Assembly: GCF_001649575.2 (NCBI RefSeq)
Contig: NC_051433.1
Span: 18,505,027 to 18,569,026 of the forward strand
DNA: 64,000 bases
Direction: 5' to 3'
Source of the DNA: Kryptolebias marmoratus
Taxonomy: Eukaryota > Chordata > Actinopteri > Cyprinodontiformes > Rivulidae
Shown here: positions 13,901-25,307 of the stretch, piece after piece
How the letters are laid out: each line of letters starts with the position of its first letter
How positions within the stretch are numbered: the stretch's first letter is position 1
Program-made: the position numbers and the translations under genes
The notes under the pieces: model-generated
What the model was told of the DNA's origin: nothing
Databases searched by the model: none
The model's input: the letters and a program-made list of their open reading frames with translations, nothing else

Positions 13901-14284
13901 GATATAACCTTCCAGTGATTACGTTCTAAAAGTTGAGTTAAAATTTGCCTTATGGTTCATAAGATGTTTTGCTAACAGACATTACCTCCAACCTTTACGG
14001 AGGTGGGCAATAATTAACAGTGTGACAATATGAATCATATTTTCAGTCGCCTTTGAGTGATCGCGCTCATATTAATCGCTCTTATCAGGTCTGTACATTC
14101 CTGTTTTTATATGTGTGTGTGTGTGTTGTGCAGGTACCATCACCTCAGTGAGCTGGTGGAGCATTTCTTCCCCACGCTCTTCATTGAGGGCAGCGCTTCC
14201 TCCATTCTCGACTGTCCCGAGTACAGCAGTTTCTCCTACTGGAAGGAGCCTCTGCCGGACGTGGACCTGGACAATCTGCTCTAA
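4926..14284 (+). CDS. lpin3: Lipin-3, Mg2+-dependent phosphatidate phosphatase (19 coding exons)
   Basis: Lipins dephosphorylate phosphatidate to diacylglycerol at the ER and can act as nuclear co-regulators. Coding exons: 4926-5117, 5222-5317, 5394-5659, 6053-6160, 6254-6365, 6442-7255, 7769-7862, 8073-8257, 8356-8449, 8556-8625, 8717-8809, 9008-9066, 9563-9713, 9826-9974, 10161-10247, 10764-10916, 12294-12408, 13461-13564, 14134-14284. All phases join and give 3093 nt, or 1030 aa. The N-LIP domain starts at residue 1 ([12 protein letters not shown]). A basic nuclear-localisation run lies at about 129-139 ([11 protein letters not shown]). The catalytic DxDxT motif is D821-I-D823-G-T825, and the co-regulator-type LGHIL follows at 832-836. 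The C-terminus ends PDVDLDNLL. Paralogue choice rests on [24 protein letters not shown] and the EPLP tail, which match lipin-3 better than lipin-1 or -2. The sixth coding exon is long (271 aa), making the protein longer than mammalian lipin-3 (about 850 aa). Confidence 0.93.
11318..11531. mobile_element. hAT-type MITE (214 bp) with 8-bp target duplication
   Basis: This non-autonomous element lies in the lpin3 intron between the coding exons at 10764-10916 and 12294-12408. The termini are 44-bp imperfect inverted repeats that start CAG(A/G)GGTCTCCAATCC and run inward to TCCTGCATG. The 8-bp flank CTATAAAT occurs at 11310-11317 and again at 11532-11539, diagnostic of hAT transposition. There is no transposase, so it must have been mobilised in trans. 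A sister copy lies at 63497-63689. Confidence 0.9.
13765..14013. repeat. Dispersed teleost repeat, copy in lpin3 last intron
   Basis: This sequence aligns by eye with 18258-18548. Shared landmarks in order are AAGTTTTAGCT, ATTAGCTGTGGTGGCC, a block near TGATTAC, and a TCATAAGAT/TTTTGCTAAC end. It sits inside intron 18 of lpin3. No coding capacity or clear termini are visible, so the class (SINE-like or LINE tail) is undetermined. Confidence 0.6.
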
Positions 14285-15240
14285 ACTCGCCGAAACTCCA
14301 CGCCCAAATTTGCGCAAACAAAAACTACTGTAGGTTCTCAGATTTTTGCCATGCCAACATGGCTGCCTTTGCTAGAGCTGGCCCGTTTGAACGCTAACTG
14401 ATGCTCCTTCAGCTAACCCCCTAATGAAGCCAAAAAATTAAATATAAATATTATCCCAGGTACTCATTGGTCAGATGTGTACTTCTAGAAGATATGTTAT
14501 GTCACCAATTGGTGCCTAAAACGTGCAAATGTCAACATGTTCTATGCCTTACTTCAGCTGGAGGAAATGCAGCCTTCATCCAAACTGGCACTGTTTGTCT
14601 GCTGTGTGAAATTTTGAGTTCATGTAGCAAGAAACTAAATAGTTTTAAGACATATTTCCTCGGATGTTGATCGATTTTATAGGCACTAGAAAAGTGAGCT
14701 GGCAGGAATTTGTGCTGGCCTTAGTTTTTACACAGTTGTTGGGAAGTTGCACTTCATTCAGACGAACGAAAACGATTTGTCCTGGAAAAGAAGCTTGATT
14801 TTTACACCAGCCGACTCAAGACTGCGGGGTCGAGTACCGTTCTGTGGTTTCTGTACCACGTGAGGACCGCTGAATCGAACAGATCGAGCACGGTATTCGT
14901 CTCCCTTTGGTGCTTTCCAGTAGCACGTTTGAAACGATCGTTTAAACATTTGTACACTACATAAGCGGAGTTGGAATCCCAGGTGTGAAAGAGGAACTTT
15001 TGAAATGGTTTAGTCCACGCCGTCTTTGAGATGGACTGTTCTATTTATTATTTGTGTATGTTTTTAGCGTTCAGCTATGAGGACAAACACTAAAGTGGTA
15101 TTGCTCCTGTTTTGCACACATAATGCACAGAAATACCAATGAATTCCAGTTAATCTTGTGTTTGACCTTTAGAGTAGTGTTAGTTATTACTGTTATTTTT
15201 TTATTATATATTTTATTTCCAATAAAAAAAAAATAAAACA
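14285..15240 (+). other. lpin3: lpin3 3' UTR
   Basis: This is non-coding sequence between the TAA at 14282-14284 and a poly(A) signal AATAAA at 15221-15226, which sits in a T-rich then A-rich context typical of vertebrate cleavage sites. No other gene is visible in it. Confidence 0.7.
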
Positions 15241-15479
15241 ACTGGTGGTTTTTTACCAGAAATATATTCCCCTTTTTCTCCCGAGTCCACTAGAAATTGT
15301 GATTATTTCTTAGTGTTGTGCTTGTTTTGCTCGGCAGAGCCTGAATGAAATCTAAGTCTCCTGTTTCCCCCACCCCTGGTTGTCTTCGATGGTCGATTTA
15401 CACAGACAACATACACAAAGTAAAAACTAGATGCTACCGAGCTTCATTTTGGATGAATTCAGCAGCCATCTAGTCCAGA

Positions 15480-15660
15480 AATTCAGCCGAACTGACGTCA
15501 CGAAATCATCATCTAGGACCGACAGATATGGAGTTACCGTAATAAGCACAGTTTGGCTCTAAAGCACGACTCCTCCGCTCCCGCGGTGGCGCACACCGTC
15601 ACGTAGTTACCGTAATGCAAAGAGCGCTTCCTTTGCGTCGAAGGTAAATAAACATTGGAC
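15480..15660. other. CRE-containing GC island with a 30-bp copy of lpin3 exon sequence
   Basis: A perfect palindromic CRE (TGACGTCA, 15493-15500) directly abuts 15500-15529, which is identical to lpin3 coding-exon positions 7773-7802. Downstream is a short CpG-rich segment with the direct repeat GTTACCGTAAT (near 15533 and 15605) and a possible donor near 15640. It may be a small orphan promoter or pseudo-exon. No ORF is supported. Confidence 0.5.
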
Positions 15661-16552
15661 ATAAGCGCTAAATTAAAAAAAAAAAAAAACAATGTCTGCA
15701 AGCTCTACCTATTTAAAAAGAGAGAAAAAAGACCTTTATTTATTGCTCTGTTGTTAGGCACACGATGTTGAAGGGTTTTGATCTTTTTTAGCTTAGTTTT
15801 ATTGATATACAATTACATTATGTTGTTTGATAAGTGCTTCAGGAGTTAAAAGTTGTTAGGTTTGCTTAATATTTGCGTAGTTTCAAAGTGTTAAAGTGTT
15901 AAACTTTATGTTTGCTCAAGGCCTCAAAAGTAAAGATGCTGGAAGGAGTTTTTTTCTCCATAATCTCATTTGTTTGCAGAAATACCTGAGTTCAGCTGTA
16001 ATCTGTCAAGGTAAAATATAGTTATGCTAACTGAAACTGTGATGCTGGAATCTCTTAATTAATATGATTGAGTGTTTCTTATCCAACTGCCTAAATAGGG
16101 AAAATATGTCTTAGGTCACAAGCCGCTCAGTTGCACAGGTACATTCGTGACAACACACACACACACAAGTTAACAAGAAAGAGAGAAAAAAAAACACATG
16201 CTTACATGCTCCAGAAAGAAAACAATTACCAAATCACTTGTTTTTTAGCATCTGAATAGCAGAAGGAATGAGTACCAGTTTAATTTGCAAACTGGCATCC
16301 CACATCTCCATCCTGCAGGCAACAAACTGAATGAAGAGCATTGTTTCAACTCCTCTGTACCCCGCCACACACAGATGTGTCACACAAAGACTGTCCACAC
16401 TTCAGTCCTGTCTCTAAAGCTGTCTGGATCTTTATGGTGACATTTAAACAGTGCAAACACGCCATATTTGCGTGCCTTATCTCACTAATCTCGAAAAAGT
16501 CCTTTCATTTGACACGTTACACCTTAACACTGCCTCTATTAAGGCCCAAGAG
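15661..16552. other. Intergenic, no gene seen
   Basis: The sequence is AT-rich and intergenic, with A-runs and a short CA tract near 16155-16168. Open frames here are short and unsupported. Confidence 0.5.
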
Positions 16553-17145
16553 CACATGTGTCAAACTCAAGGCCCGCGGGCCAGATCCGGCTCTTGGTGA
16601 CATTTTATCTGCCCCCCCAAAAGATAACATTTAAATATTATTAGAGCTGGCTCTCCATTGGTGACAGATCGAGTCCATGTTGCTTCTCATTTTGCTTTCG
16701 TGAGGTCTTCCCGTCACAGTAACACTGAAGTCAAGAAAATGTAGAATTTCTCAGTAATCTTTGATTTTGACGTGGAAAGAGCAACAAAGAATATGAAACG
16801 AGACCGATCAAACTCTTGCTGATAAACTTGCAGCCAAGAAGCGATATCGGATATCTGACTTCAGGGTAACAAGTCATTTAATGTACGTCATCTTTTTCTG
16901 CGTTTTCTTCTTGTTTCGAAGTTAAATGTAAGTAGCCGTATGATCAGAAAAAAAATTGATAAGAAGGCAGAAGAAGTGACTGCTACTGATGTGCCTTTTT
17001 AAGCTCGACCTAGATTTCTTTGTTCATTGAAGTGTGCTTGTTCTAAATTCTATATAATATCTAACTGGGATAAGGTATTTGACATTTCTATATTTACTAG
17101 ATTTTAATTTTGCCCCCCTTGTGTTACAGAGTTTGACACCCCCTG
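16553..17145. mobile_element. hAT/Charlie-like non-autonomous relic (about 593 bp)
   Basis: The ends are inverted. The left end contains GTGTCAAACTC followed by AAGGCCCGCGGGCCA, a signature widespread in vertebrate hAT relics. The right end reads GAGTTTGACACCCCCTG. The interior is AT-rich with no transposase. I could not see an intact 8-bp target duplication, which suggests an old copy. Confidence 0.65.
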
Positions 17146-17289
17146 TTGTAGAACAACATGGGGGTGAACTACCCAGATATTTATAATTGGAAACCCTATT
17201 TATGGCTTATGATTAAGCCCCGTCATAATCCCCTGTTGTGTCCTATGAGAGCCCATAACTTAACAGAGGAAGAAAAGTTGGGAGCATAA

Positions 17290-17422
17290 AGGCAGTATTT
17301 GTGTGTTACTGCTGTTTATTGCTCCAGAGGCGCGCGGAGGGAGGCGGTGAAGTGTTTCTGTGAGTCAGCCCCGCTGATTCTTATCTCGATCAGGAAGAAT
17401 CAACACTAGTCGCTGACAACAG
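17290..17422 (+). promoter_or_regulatory. Probable promoter and non-coding exon 1 of the RING/SPRY gene
   Basis: A compact CpG-rich segment (GGCGCGCGGAGGGAGGCGG) is followed by CTGACAACAG|GTAAGTC, a near-consensus donor at 17423. The next strong acceptor on this strand that joins to a coding exon is TTTTCACAG at 30455, just upstream of the RING gene ATG. The pairing is inference from splice logic; the intron would be 13 kb, of which 11.8 kb is inserted retroelement. Confidence 0.5.
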
Positions 17423-18257
17423 GTAAGTCTTTTCTGTGAGCTGACTTTTAATTTACACTTAAAAAAAGGTAAAAACAAACAAACAAACAAAAAAAGACGT
17501 TCCCGGGACTTCACTGTTCGTTGCCCACGCAGCCAGGGCGCACGTGATGATATCACTTAAATGAGAAAACACTCGATAAGTTTAATTATATCTTGGTAAT
17601 GGAGTGGAGTTTTTTTTTTTTTTAAGTTGAAGAAAACGCCTTCATGAAACAACACAGAACCTGTTCCCCGGAAATAGAAACTTAACATGCGGCGCGAGCT
17701 CGCTGTGAAGTGGCGCAGCATAATTGGCGTTTGTTTTAAAACGTTTCTCTTGATCGTTCCCGTTTATTAAACGCGTCCTGTAACTGCTCTCACACGATCT
17801 GCGACCAACACAGTGCTGGCTGACGTTCTGACTCGTCGTTTTATCTGTTTTTAGCGCACAGCTGCCTCGCGCTCTGCTTAGTCATCCTGTTTGGCTGCTT
17901 CCATCAGCACCCACCATAACTTACTTTATTTATTGATTTATTCATTTAACCAACTGAAAAGATTCAGACTACATTTTACACCATCATTTGCTCCAGTTTG
18001 GAAATGCTTCATTTGAAACATCAACTAAGATTTAAACAGAGTTCCAAATTTGGTTCGGCTTAACCTTTAGACCAAAAAAAAAAAGAAAAAAAGGAAGAGA
18101 CATCTGGTAGTTTTCTTTTACTTGTTTAACGTTTCCTCACAAATAAACCTCAGACTATTCAAGGCCTAACATTCCTCGAAGGAATGTGTATCACCCGCCA
18201 CCATTCATGCCAAACGTTTAAGCCTAAAATGATCTTATGATGAGAAAATGAAAGCTT
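17423..18257 (+). other. Intronic/intergenic sequence, nothing recognised
   Basis: This lies between the probable RING gene exon 1 and the dispersed repeat. It is AT-rich with T and A homopolymers (near 17611-17624 and 18065-18092). No coding or mobile feature was recognised. Confidence 0.4.
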
Positions 18258-18548
18258 TGTAGCTGTGATCTGTTGGGGCTCAGAGTATGTGTTGGAGACG
18301 ACTCTCGGCTACTACCTCACCAAGTTTTAGCTCAATGTCTGTAAAACTGACTGAGTTATCGCCATCTCTGTGTTGACTCATGTCTATTAGCTGTGGTGGC
18401 CATCCTGAATAGGGTTGACTCCAAAAGGGAATCAGTTGTGGATGTGCGTCTAATGATTACTTTCTGGGAGATTCGCTAAAGTCCGTCCAGTGGCTCATGA
18501 GATATTTTGCTAACTCTATAGGCAAACAAACGCACACACGTGTGTATG
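18258..18548. repeat. Dispersed teleost repeat, left part, split by the LTR array
   Basis: This is a copy of the family also seen at 13765-14013. It runs into CA/GT-rich sequence ending GTGTGTATG at 18548, where the LTR array begins. Sequence resembling the repeat's missing end (CTTTGCCTTCGGTGG, GGTGATAAT) resumes at 30349-30395 to the right of the array. The array therefore inserted into a pre-existing repeat. Confidence 0.6.
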
Positions 18549-19420
18549 TGTTGCAGGTCCCAGGTGAAGGGACAGGCAGGCAGATACAAATAACCTGTTT
18601 TAACAGGAAACACGAGTGAGTCACAGGAGACGGTGTTGTCTTGCTGGTAGCTCTCCTCTGAATTTATTCCAGGTCATAATAATCAAGTCATTATACAACT
18701 ATGAAAACTTATTGTGGCTATACATTCACACTTCTACTAGTTCTTCTATAGCACAACATCAGCTTATTGCTATATCCGGAATTGTAAATTAATGTACATT
18801 ACAGACAGCTCTATAAAACATATGCATTCTTTACGTACCGTTTCAGAAAATCCTCCGAGCAGCTAAATGAGACCTTATAAATTCACTATAATGACAACAC
18901 AAAAGAACACAAACCAAATACACCGCGGACCAATGTCACGACACGCTTAACAGAACAATATTTTTGCACGGGAGCTTGCTAACCAATTCAGATGTCCAGC
19001 ACCGCGTCGAACACGGGCCTCACAAAGCTAACACGCGCGCGCTTCATGCTGACACTCACATTCGACATTTTATCATCTTTATCCCGGCATAAGATGTCCC
19101 AAACATATCTCAACAATATTAACCATTATGTTCATTATGTATCAGCTTTCCGCTTATACCTAAACTAACCTGTTTTAACAGGAAACACGAGTGAGTCACA
19201 GGAGACGGTGTTGTCTTGCTGGTAGCTCTCCTCTGAATGGAGGGGCTTTTTCTACACAGAAATATTGCACCGTCAAGCCCGTAATGTCCCACTTCTGCCA
19301 TCTAGCGGCGAACTTTGTTACTGCGTGCCATTGCTCCAAAAATGTGAAAACAGAGTCAAATCCTAAACTAAAATAACAATTAAACCAAATAAATGTGACC
19401 ACACTTAGTGGGGGGTCACA
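18549..19420 (-). repeat. LTR 1 (872 bp, long form; 3' LTR of the array)
   Basis: On the plus strand it starts TGTTGCAGG and ends GGGGTCACA, so the minus-strand LTR is TGTGACCC...CAACA. A 73-bp segment occurs twice inside it, at 18591-18663 and 19166-19238, separated by 502 bp. That unique middle holds a minus-strand AATAAA (18663-18668) and a TTATAAGG TATA-like box near 18874-18881. A purine-rich stretch on the minus strand just outside its right edge could be the polypurine tract. Position 18744 is T, where LTR 2 has C. Confidence 0.9.
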
Positions 19421-19558
19421 CACTCCCCAACAAAGAAAATGACTCCCGGCATTAAAGAAAGCGTCAACCTTTCACTCTTGAACTTAAACCATCACAAATA
19501 TTATATCTTGAACTTCAGTTTTACTTTTTTTCAGTTTTCATGGATGTATCAGTATGTG

Positions 19559-20762
19559 TCAATATGTAAAGGAATGGGCAGTGAATGGAATCATGACAGG
19601 ATAAGGTAGTGATGTGTACGGTGCGTGACAGGATGTGTAATGTATCGCTGGGACAGAGGGTATACCCCATGGTGGAAATGCTGGTGTCCCACAAAGTCCA
19701 ATAGTGTTCACTGACCCCTGAGGCTGGTAAGATGGCTGGCCAAGGGACACATACGTCAATGTCTTTGGGGGCCTCCTCTCTCGCGCTGATCGCCTGGCTG
19801 ATTGGGACTGGGGTGAGATCGGTCGGTCATCATTGGCGTCACATATGGCTGGGCCCTCTTCCTCTCCAGTGTCCTCTTCATAGTCATCGCTTACAATTTG
19901 TGCGTCGTCATTGTCACCTGTCCATTCCAGCTCACTGGACTGATCTTCCTTCCTCATCACAGGCTCCTCTCCTGTGAGCATAGGCTGCAGCCTGGCTCCT
20001 TCTGGTGGTGTAGTTTCCTGAATCGATTTGTCTGGGGATGGAGGAATCACTGTTTGTTCCTGAGGCACATAGGGGATCATGGTGCGAGATTTGTATGCTT
20101 CAGCTGGTCTGGACACTCTTAACCAATATTGTGTTCTGGAAACACCATCTTCAGAGTCAGACGAATCACTGTGTTGGCATGGTGCTCTCTGTCCATACTT
20201 TTCTGCTTGACTCTTTCTCTTGTGCCTTTCTCTGGTTGATGTTTTGTTCTGTAGCTGTTCATGCATGCTCACAGGCAAGTCATTTACAAGGTGGAGGAGA
20301 TTTCTGTGAAGGGTACGTATCTTACTGCAACCTGTTTCAGGACATACTTTGTAAATGGGGCTTTCGTTCACTCGTTCTTTGACAACATGCACTGTTTGTT
20401 CCCAATAGGACCTCAGCTTTCCTGGCCCTCCTCTTTCACCCATATTACGAACCAAGACCCTGTCACTGGGCTGCAGAACGACTCCCTTCACATGACGGTC
20501 ATACTGTCTCTTGCCTCGTGCACTGGACTGCTGGCTGTTCTGAGATGCTATTCTGTAAGCCTCTCTCATCCTCATAGCCCATTTGTTTGCAAATTCTCGG
20601 GATGTTTCTGGCTTCTTTTCTGTGGTTAGACCAAAAAGCAGATCTACTGGTAGGCGAGGGTGGCGCCCAAACATCATGCCTAGTGCAGTTGTATGCATGC
20701 ACAATCTGTGGTAAGTGTTCCTTCCAGTTACTCTTTTCTTCCTCTTGCAGTGTTCTCAACAT
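19559..20762 (-). pseudogene. Integrase C-terminal remnant, unit 1 (frameshifted)
   Basis: The minus-strand frame from 20762 gives the end of an integrase core ([17 protein letters not shown]), then loses frame. A second frame (19559-20704, 381 aa) resumes at [14 protein letters not shown] and continues through a GKLRSYW...[10 protein letters not shown] module typical of Gypsy integrase C-termini. It ends in an acidic, low-complexity tail with [12 protein letters not shown]. The jump implies a small out-of-frame deletion near 20675-20690. The HHCC zinc domain and catalytic DDE core are absent, removed with RNase H by a larger deletion near 20760. Confidence 0.8.
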
Positions 20763-22522
20763 CGCAGATCCATTCTGTGTGGAACAGATTTAGAAAAACA
20801 CAGAATATCATCAAGATAAGGGATACAGTATTCGTCACGCAGTGTGGTGAGCATCTCCTCCATGCTGCGTTGGAATGCAGCAGGAGCATTGCAGAGGCCA
20901 AATGGTATCCGCACCCATTCGTACAGGCCCCAAGGGGATATGAAAGCTGTCATGTGGCGGGATCCTTCAGCCATGTAGCCTTGGTGGTATGCCTTTCCCT
21001 GGTCGAGAATGCTAAACCAGCTCTGACCCCCAAGGGTGTCCAAGAGGTCCTGGATGCGAGGCAGTGGGTGTCGATCAGGTACTGTTTTCTGGTTCAACAA
21101 CCTGTAATTAATACACAGCCTGAGTGTTCCATCTCGTTTTCTGACACAGACTACTGGTGCTGAAAAGGGCGACCTTGACCTAACAATCCAGCCTTTGGCA
21201 AGAAGATCTTGAATGTACTGCTTAACTTCTTGGTAGAGTGGTTTGGGGATGGAAGTGTAGGACTTTTGGACAGGAACCTCATCTTTGAGATTGATGACCA
21301 TTTGGAGGCTGGGTATGTCACCAATATCACCATCATTTTGAGCAAAAGCCCCTGATTCCTCCAACAGCATCTTTTTCACCTCTTCTTGTTGCTCATCTGT
21401 TAGGTGGCTGACATCCACAGGTGGATGCCACAGTGGTGCGGAAGGTGGCGCCTGATTTTGGTTGTTTCCCAGCAAGGGACTAACAGCGTTTACATAGGTG
21501 AAATTCTCACCACTTTTAGGACAATCTGTCTCTATGACTTTAACAATGGGTTCAATGCTGCCTAAGACGGTTCGCCCTGGCAAGGTCACATCCTGATTGG
21601 AGTGATTTGCGATGGGTACTTTGATGAATGGTCTGTCTGATTTGTGAGTCGCCACTAATCCTGCCCCAATACTCAAGCTCCCTAACCTCACGCTTTCAAG
21701 GACGGGCTCAAAAAGCACATATGGCTCTGAGGAGTTAATGTCTGCTGGAACTCGGCATGTAATGTAAGCTACATGGCCTGCTGCGATGATGACTTTCTTA
21801 AAGCCGATTTTCACTGTAGCATGTTCTTCGTTTGGAACCTTCTGAGTCTGAATGAAATTGACAATGGCCTCTACACTGCCATTATCAATCTCCATTGAAC
21901 CAGCAAGGAGGGTAGACAGAGTGGACATAAGCTTAGGTTGACTCTCATTGTTTTTAATGAGCACCTGGATGACATTAAAACCAATTATCGGCCTATCTAA
22001 CACCAGACGACTAATTAAAAATGGCACCTGAATGGATAAGTCTGGATCATTATTACCTTGCAGGTTCACCACCACTTCCATCCACCCATCATATGGAATG
22101 TCATCACCAGTGACCGCAGAAACATGGAGAGGGTCATCCAATAGTTCGCTGAGTGGTCGAACTTCTTCACCAGGTAAGTACTTTTCCTTCCAGGCACGAT
22201 CGAGTAGGCTCACATTAGCTCCTGTGTCCAGTAAGGCGGTGGTAGCATAGCCAGCTATACTACACTTTAATAGAGATTTGTGGCCAATGAGTGGGGCTGT
22301 CAACTTGCATGGCCGTGCCACGTTGTTGGTCTTAATGATACGGCTTTCCTTGGATTTATGTTGTGTTGAGGTGGTGTTTTGGTTGCGTTGGGACATTTGT
22401 TCAGAACCGGTCAGAGGTTGTCCCTCTGCCTTGACCGGGTCCCGTTTCCCGGCTGCTTTGATCTCTTCAAACAACCAACAGCTCGATGGCCTTCCTCTCC
22501 ACAAATGAAGCAGTGGCTGCAA
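20756..22522 (-). pseudogene. Truncated Pol (protease-reverse transcriptase), unit 1
   Basis: The 588-aa frame overlaps the 3' end of gag by 112 nt in the -1 frame, consistent with ribosomal frameshifting. The aspartic protease active site is DTGA at residues 99-102. RT palm motifs include [17 protein letters not shown] and the catalytic YLDD at 569-572. Only 16 residues follow YLDD before a stop, so the thumb, connection and RNase H are missing. The first residues downstream of the deletion belong to integrase in another frame. The product cannot be a complete RT. Confidence 0.88.
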
Positions 22523-24036
22523 TCTGGATTAGCCAGTGTGACACATTTGGGACAACCATATGGCTTTTGTGCTTTTCTCAAGGATCTGGGTTGGTCAGAT
22601 TGACGGTGATGAGTGGGGGGAGCATGCTGTTCCACTTGTTGGGTCTGTGTCACTAACAGTTTCAAGGTTTCCATCGCCTGAGTCAGGGCCTCAACTTGTG
22701 TACTCAGCCTCTGTATTGTATCGTCGCTATTGCTCACAGTTGTGCTAACTTGGGCTTCAACTGGTAATCTCTGGCTAGGATCAGCCTGAGCGCTGTAAGC
22801 TTGAGTTACTTTGCGTGTAATGGTGCGGCCCAACCTGCGCTTTCTCTCACTTTCCTCGGTTGTAGTCTTGATTACTTGTTGCAGCAGAGCCTCATCAGAT
22901 ATGGTAGGCTGGGAAAGGAGTGGCTTGAGCTCCTGCCTAACATACTCATATTTCTCCCCAAAACCCTGACATATGGTGTTTAAGAATATGCATTGTATTG
23001 TAGATGCATCATATTTGACAGCAGAGGCTGTATGTTTAACAGTGAACATTATTCTTTGTTTGAGCCCAACCATTCTATATAAGAATTGCTGTGGTGTTTC
23101 GTTTTCATGTTGTTTAGCACACATTAGGTCTTGAAAAAGTTCTGTTCCGCTCTTTTCACCCAGATGGGACTGGAGGAAGCTTTTTAGCTCTGTGACGGTG
23201 AGGTCATCTTTATTCGTCAACATATCTCTGAAGTTGCCAGGTTTGATTGCACGGAGTACCCCTCTTATGACTTCACCCTCAGTATGTCTTTCTTTGAGTC
23301 CTTCGTCAATTTGTTTGCATATGCTGTTATATGTGATGTCAGAGGTAGTGTCACTTACTTGGCCTCCATGGATCCTGAACTCTTTTCGCTGGAGATAGGC
23401 AAGATCTTGTAGAGAGACCAATCTCTCTGGCGTGTGGCGTGGAGGAAGATTAACAGGACTCTGATGATGTGGCAGGCTACTAGGCTGGGTCGTGTTAGTC
23501 CCTAAAGGGTCTCCAACCTGCTGGCGATCTAGTAGGTCAGTTCCCACAGATGTGGCCATTAAGCTTGGTGTTATGGCTGCCGTGACAGTACATTCTTGTA
23601 TTTTCTTTCCCAGTTCTTCATACATCAGTTGTAGATGTTCCATATTTGGCATGGTCATGTGGGTGTGTGAGCTGGGATTATGTGATTCTGTAGTGAAATG
23701 TGGTGATGGGATGTGTACCGTAGAGGTAGATGTTTGCAAATCCTTATCTGAAATGATAGGCATTTCAACTGAATCACAGTTTTCCATCACACTCAAAACA
23801 ACATCATTCAATGACAACAAATGGCCCAAGCCCTCATCCTCAGACTTGGCCAATTCCTCAGATTGCATAAATGTAAGGATATAATCTATGCAGCTTTCTT
23901 CATCAGCTGAACTCAGCTTGTCTGCCCCAGGCTGCTCTGTTCCCAATGTTCTTGCAACCTCGTAGGCTTGAGAACCAGACAGCTGGAACAGATTCTTTTT
24001 GATGCCCCAGATCAGTTCCTTGCGTGCTACTGACAT
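22411..24036 (-). CDS. Gag-like protein with CCHC zinc knuckle, unit 1
   Basis: This is an intact 541-aa frame on the minus strand. It starts [14 protein letters not shown], has a capsid-like central region ([19 protein letters not shown]) and a C-terminal [14 protein letters not shown] knuckle (C-X2-C-X4-H-X4-C) expected to bind RNA. The sequence is uninterrupted, in contrast to the broken pol, so it could still be translated. It assembles particles in intact relatives. The copy at 28160-29785 translates identically. Confidence 0.85.
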   Translation of the reverse strand: MSVARKELIWGIKKNLFQLSGSQAYEVARTLGTEQPGADKLSSADEESCIDYILTFMQSEELAKSEDEGLGHLLSLNDVVLSVMENCDSVEMPIISDKDLQTSTSTVHIPSPHFTTESHNPSSHTHMTMPNMEHLQLMYEELGKKIQECTVTAAITPSLMATSVGTDLLDRQQVGDPLGTNTTQPSSLPHHQSPVNLPPRHTPERLVSLQDLAYLQRKEFRIHGGQVSDTTSDITYNSICKQIDEGLKERHTEGEVIRGVLRAIKPGNFRDMLTNKDDLTVTELKSFLQSHLGEKSGTELFQDLMCAKQHENETPQQFLYRMVGLKQRIMFTVKHTASAVKYDASTIQCIFLNTICQGFGEKYEYVRQELKPLLSQPTISDEALLQQVIKTTTEESERKRRLGRTITRKVTQAYSAQADPSQRLPVEAQVSTTVSNSDDTIQRLSTQVEALTQAMETLKLLVTQTQQVEQHAPPTHHRQSDQPRSLRKAQKPYGCPKCVTLANPDCSHCFICGEEGHRAVGCLKRSKQPGNGTRSRQRDNL

Positions 24037-24273
24037 GGTGTGCGCTGACGTGCGGCCCTGGATGCCACTTTGGCTCCCTTGAAGATCAAGACTTACTTCC
24101 TCTGGTCTCCTTTCCTGGACACCAAATGGCCAGCCCCTTAGCTGCAGTCACGTCACCTTGCTTCTGTGGTCACACACTGGATGGCACCTCCCTACAACAG
24201 CAAGTAGTTGTTCTGGTCCCGGTGTTCATGTATCACTGGATCAGCAGCCGGTACGTCTAAAGCAGTGGCGCCG

Positions 24274-24291
24274 ATCCCGGACGAGCCCCCA
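24274..24291 (-). other. tRNA-Pro primer binding site, unit 1
   Basis: The minus strand reads TGGGGGCTCGTCCGGGAT, the exact 18-nt complement of the tRNA-Pro 3' end. It lies six bases inside the LTR 2 boundary (GATTCA spacer), where minus-strand DNA synthesis is primed. Confidence 0.92.
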
Positions 24292-24297
24292 TGAATC

Positions 24298-25169
24298 TGT
24301 TGCAGGTCCCAGGTGAAGGGACAGGCAGGCAGATACAAATAACCTGTTTTAACAGGAAACACGAGTGAGTCACAGGAGACGGTGTTGTCTTGCTGGTAGC
24401 TCTCCTCTGAATTTATTCCAGGTCATAATAATCAAGTCATTATACAACTATGAAAACTTATTGTGGCTATACATTCACACTTCTACTAGTTCCTCTATAG
24501 CACAACATCAGCTTATTGCTATATCCGGAATTGTAAATTAATGTACATTACAGACAGCTCTATAAAACATATGCATTCTTTACGTACCGTTTCAGAAAAT
24601 CCTCCGAGCAGCTAAATGAGACCTTATAAATTCACTATAATGACAACACAAAAGAACACAAACCAAATACACCGCGGACCAATGTCACGACACGCTTAAC
24701 AGAACAATATTTTTGCACGGGAGCTTGCTAACCAATTCAGATGTCCAGCACCGCGTCGAACACGGGCCTCACAAAGCTAACACGCGCGCGCTTCATGCTG
24801 ACACTCACATTCGACATTTTATCATCTTTATCCCGGCATAAGATGTCCCAAACATATCTCAACAATATTAACCATTATGTTCATTATGTATCAGCTTTCC
24901 GCTTATACCTAAACTAACCTGTTTTAACAGGAAACACGAGTGAGTCACAGGAGACGGTGTTGTCTTGCTGGTAGCTCTCCTCTGAATGGAGGGGCTTTTT
25001 CTACACAGAAATATTGCACCGTCAAGCCCGTAATGTCCCACTTCTGCCATCTAGCGGCGAACTTTGTTACTGCGTGCCATTGCTCCAAAAATGTGAAAAC
25101 AGAGTCAAATCCTAAACTAAAATAACAATTAAACCAAATAAATGTGACCACACTTAGTGGGGGGTCACA
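24298..25169 (-). repeat. LTR 2 (872 bp, long form; shared middle LTR)
   Basis: This LTR is identical by eye to LTR 1 except for one base (24493 C versus 18744 T). It serves as 5' LTR of unit 1 and 3' LTR of unit 2. It contains the same paired 73-bp segments (24340-24412 and 24915-24987). No target duplication separates the two units here, which argues against two independent insertions. Confidence 0.9.
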
Positions 25170-25307
25170 CACTCCCCAACAAAGAAAATGACTCCCGGCA
25201 TTAAAGAAAGCGTCAACCTTTCACTCTTGAACTTAAACCATCACAAATATTATATCTTGAACTTCAGTTTTACTTTTTTTCAGTTTTCATGGATGTATCA
25301 GTATGTG

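Noticed and set aside
16553..17145. 8-bp target duplication for the hAT-like relic
   Set aside because: The eight bases on each side (CCCAAGAG and TTGTAGAA) do not match.
20038..20629. Plus-strand ORFs of 114-156 aa across the retroelement
   Set aside because: They are antisense shadows of the integrase and RT frames, repeat exactly in unit 2, and have no family resemblance.
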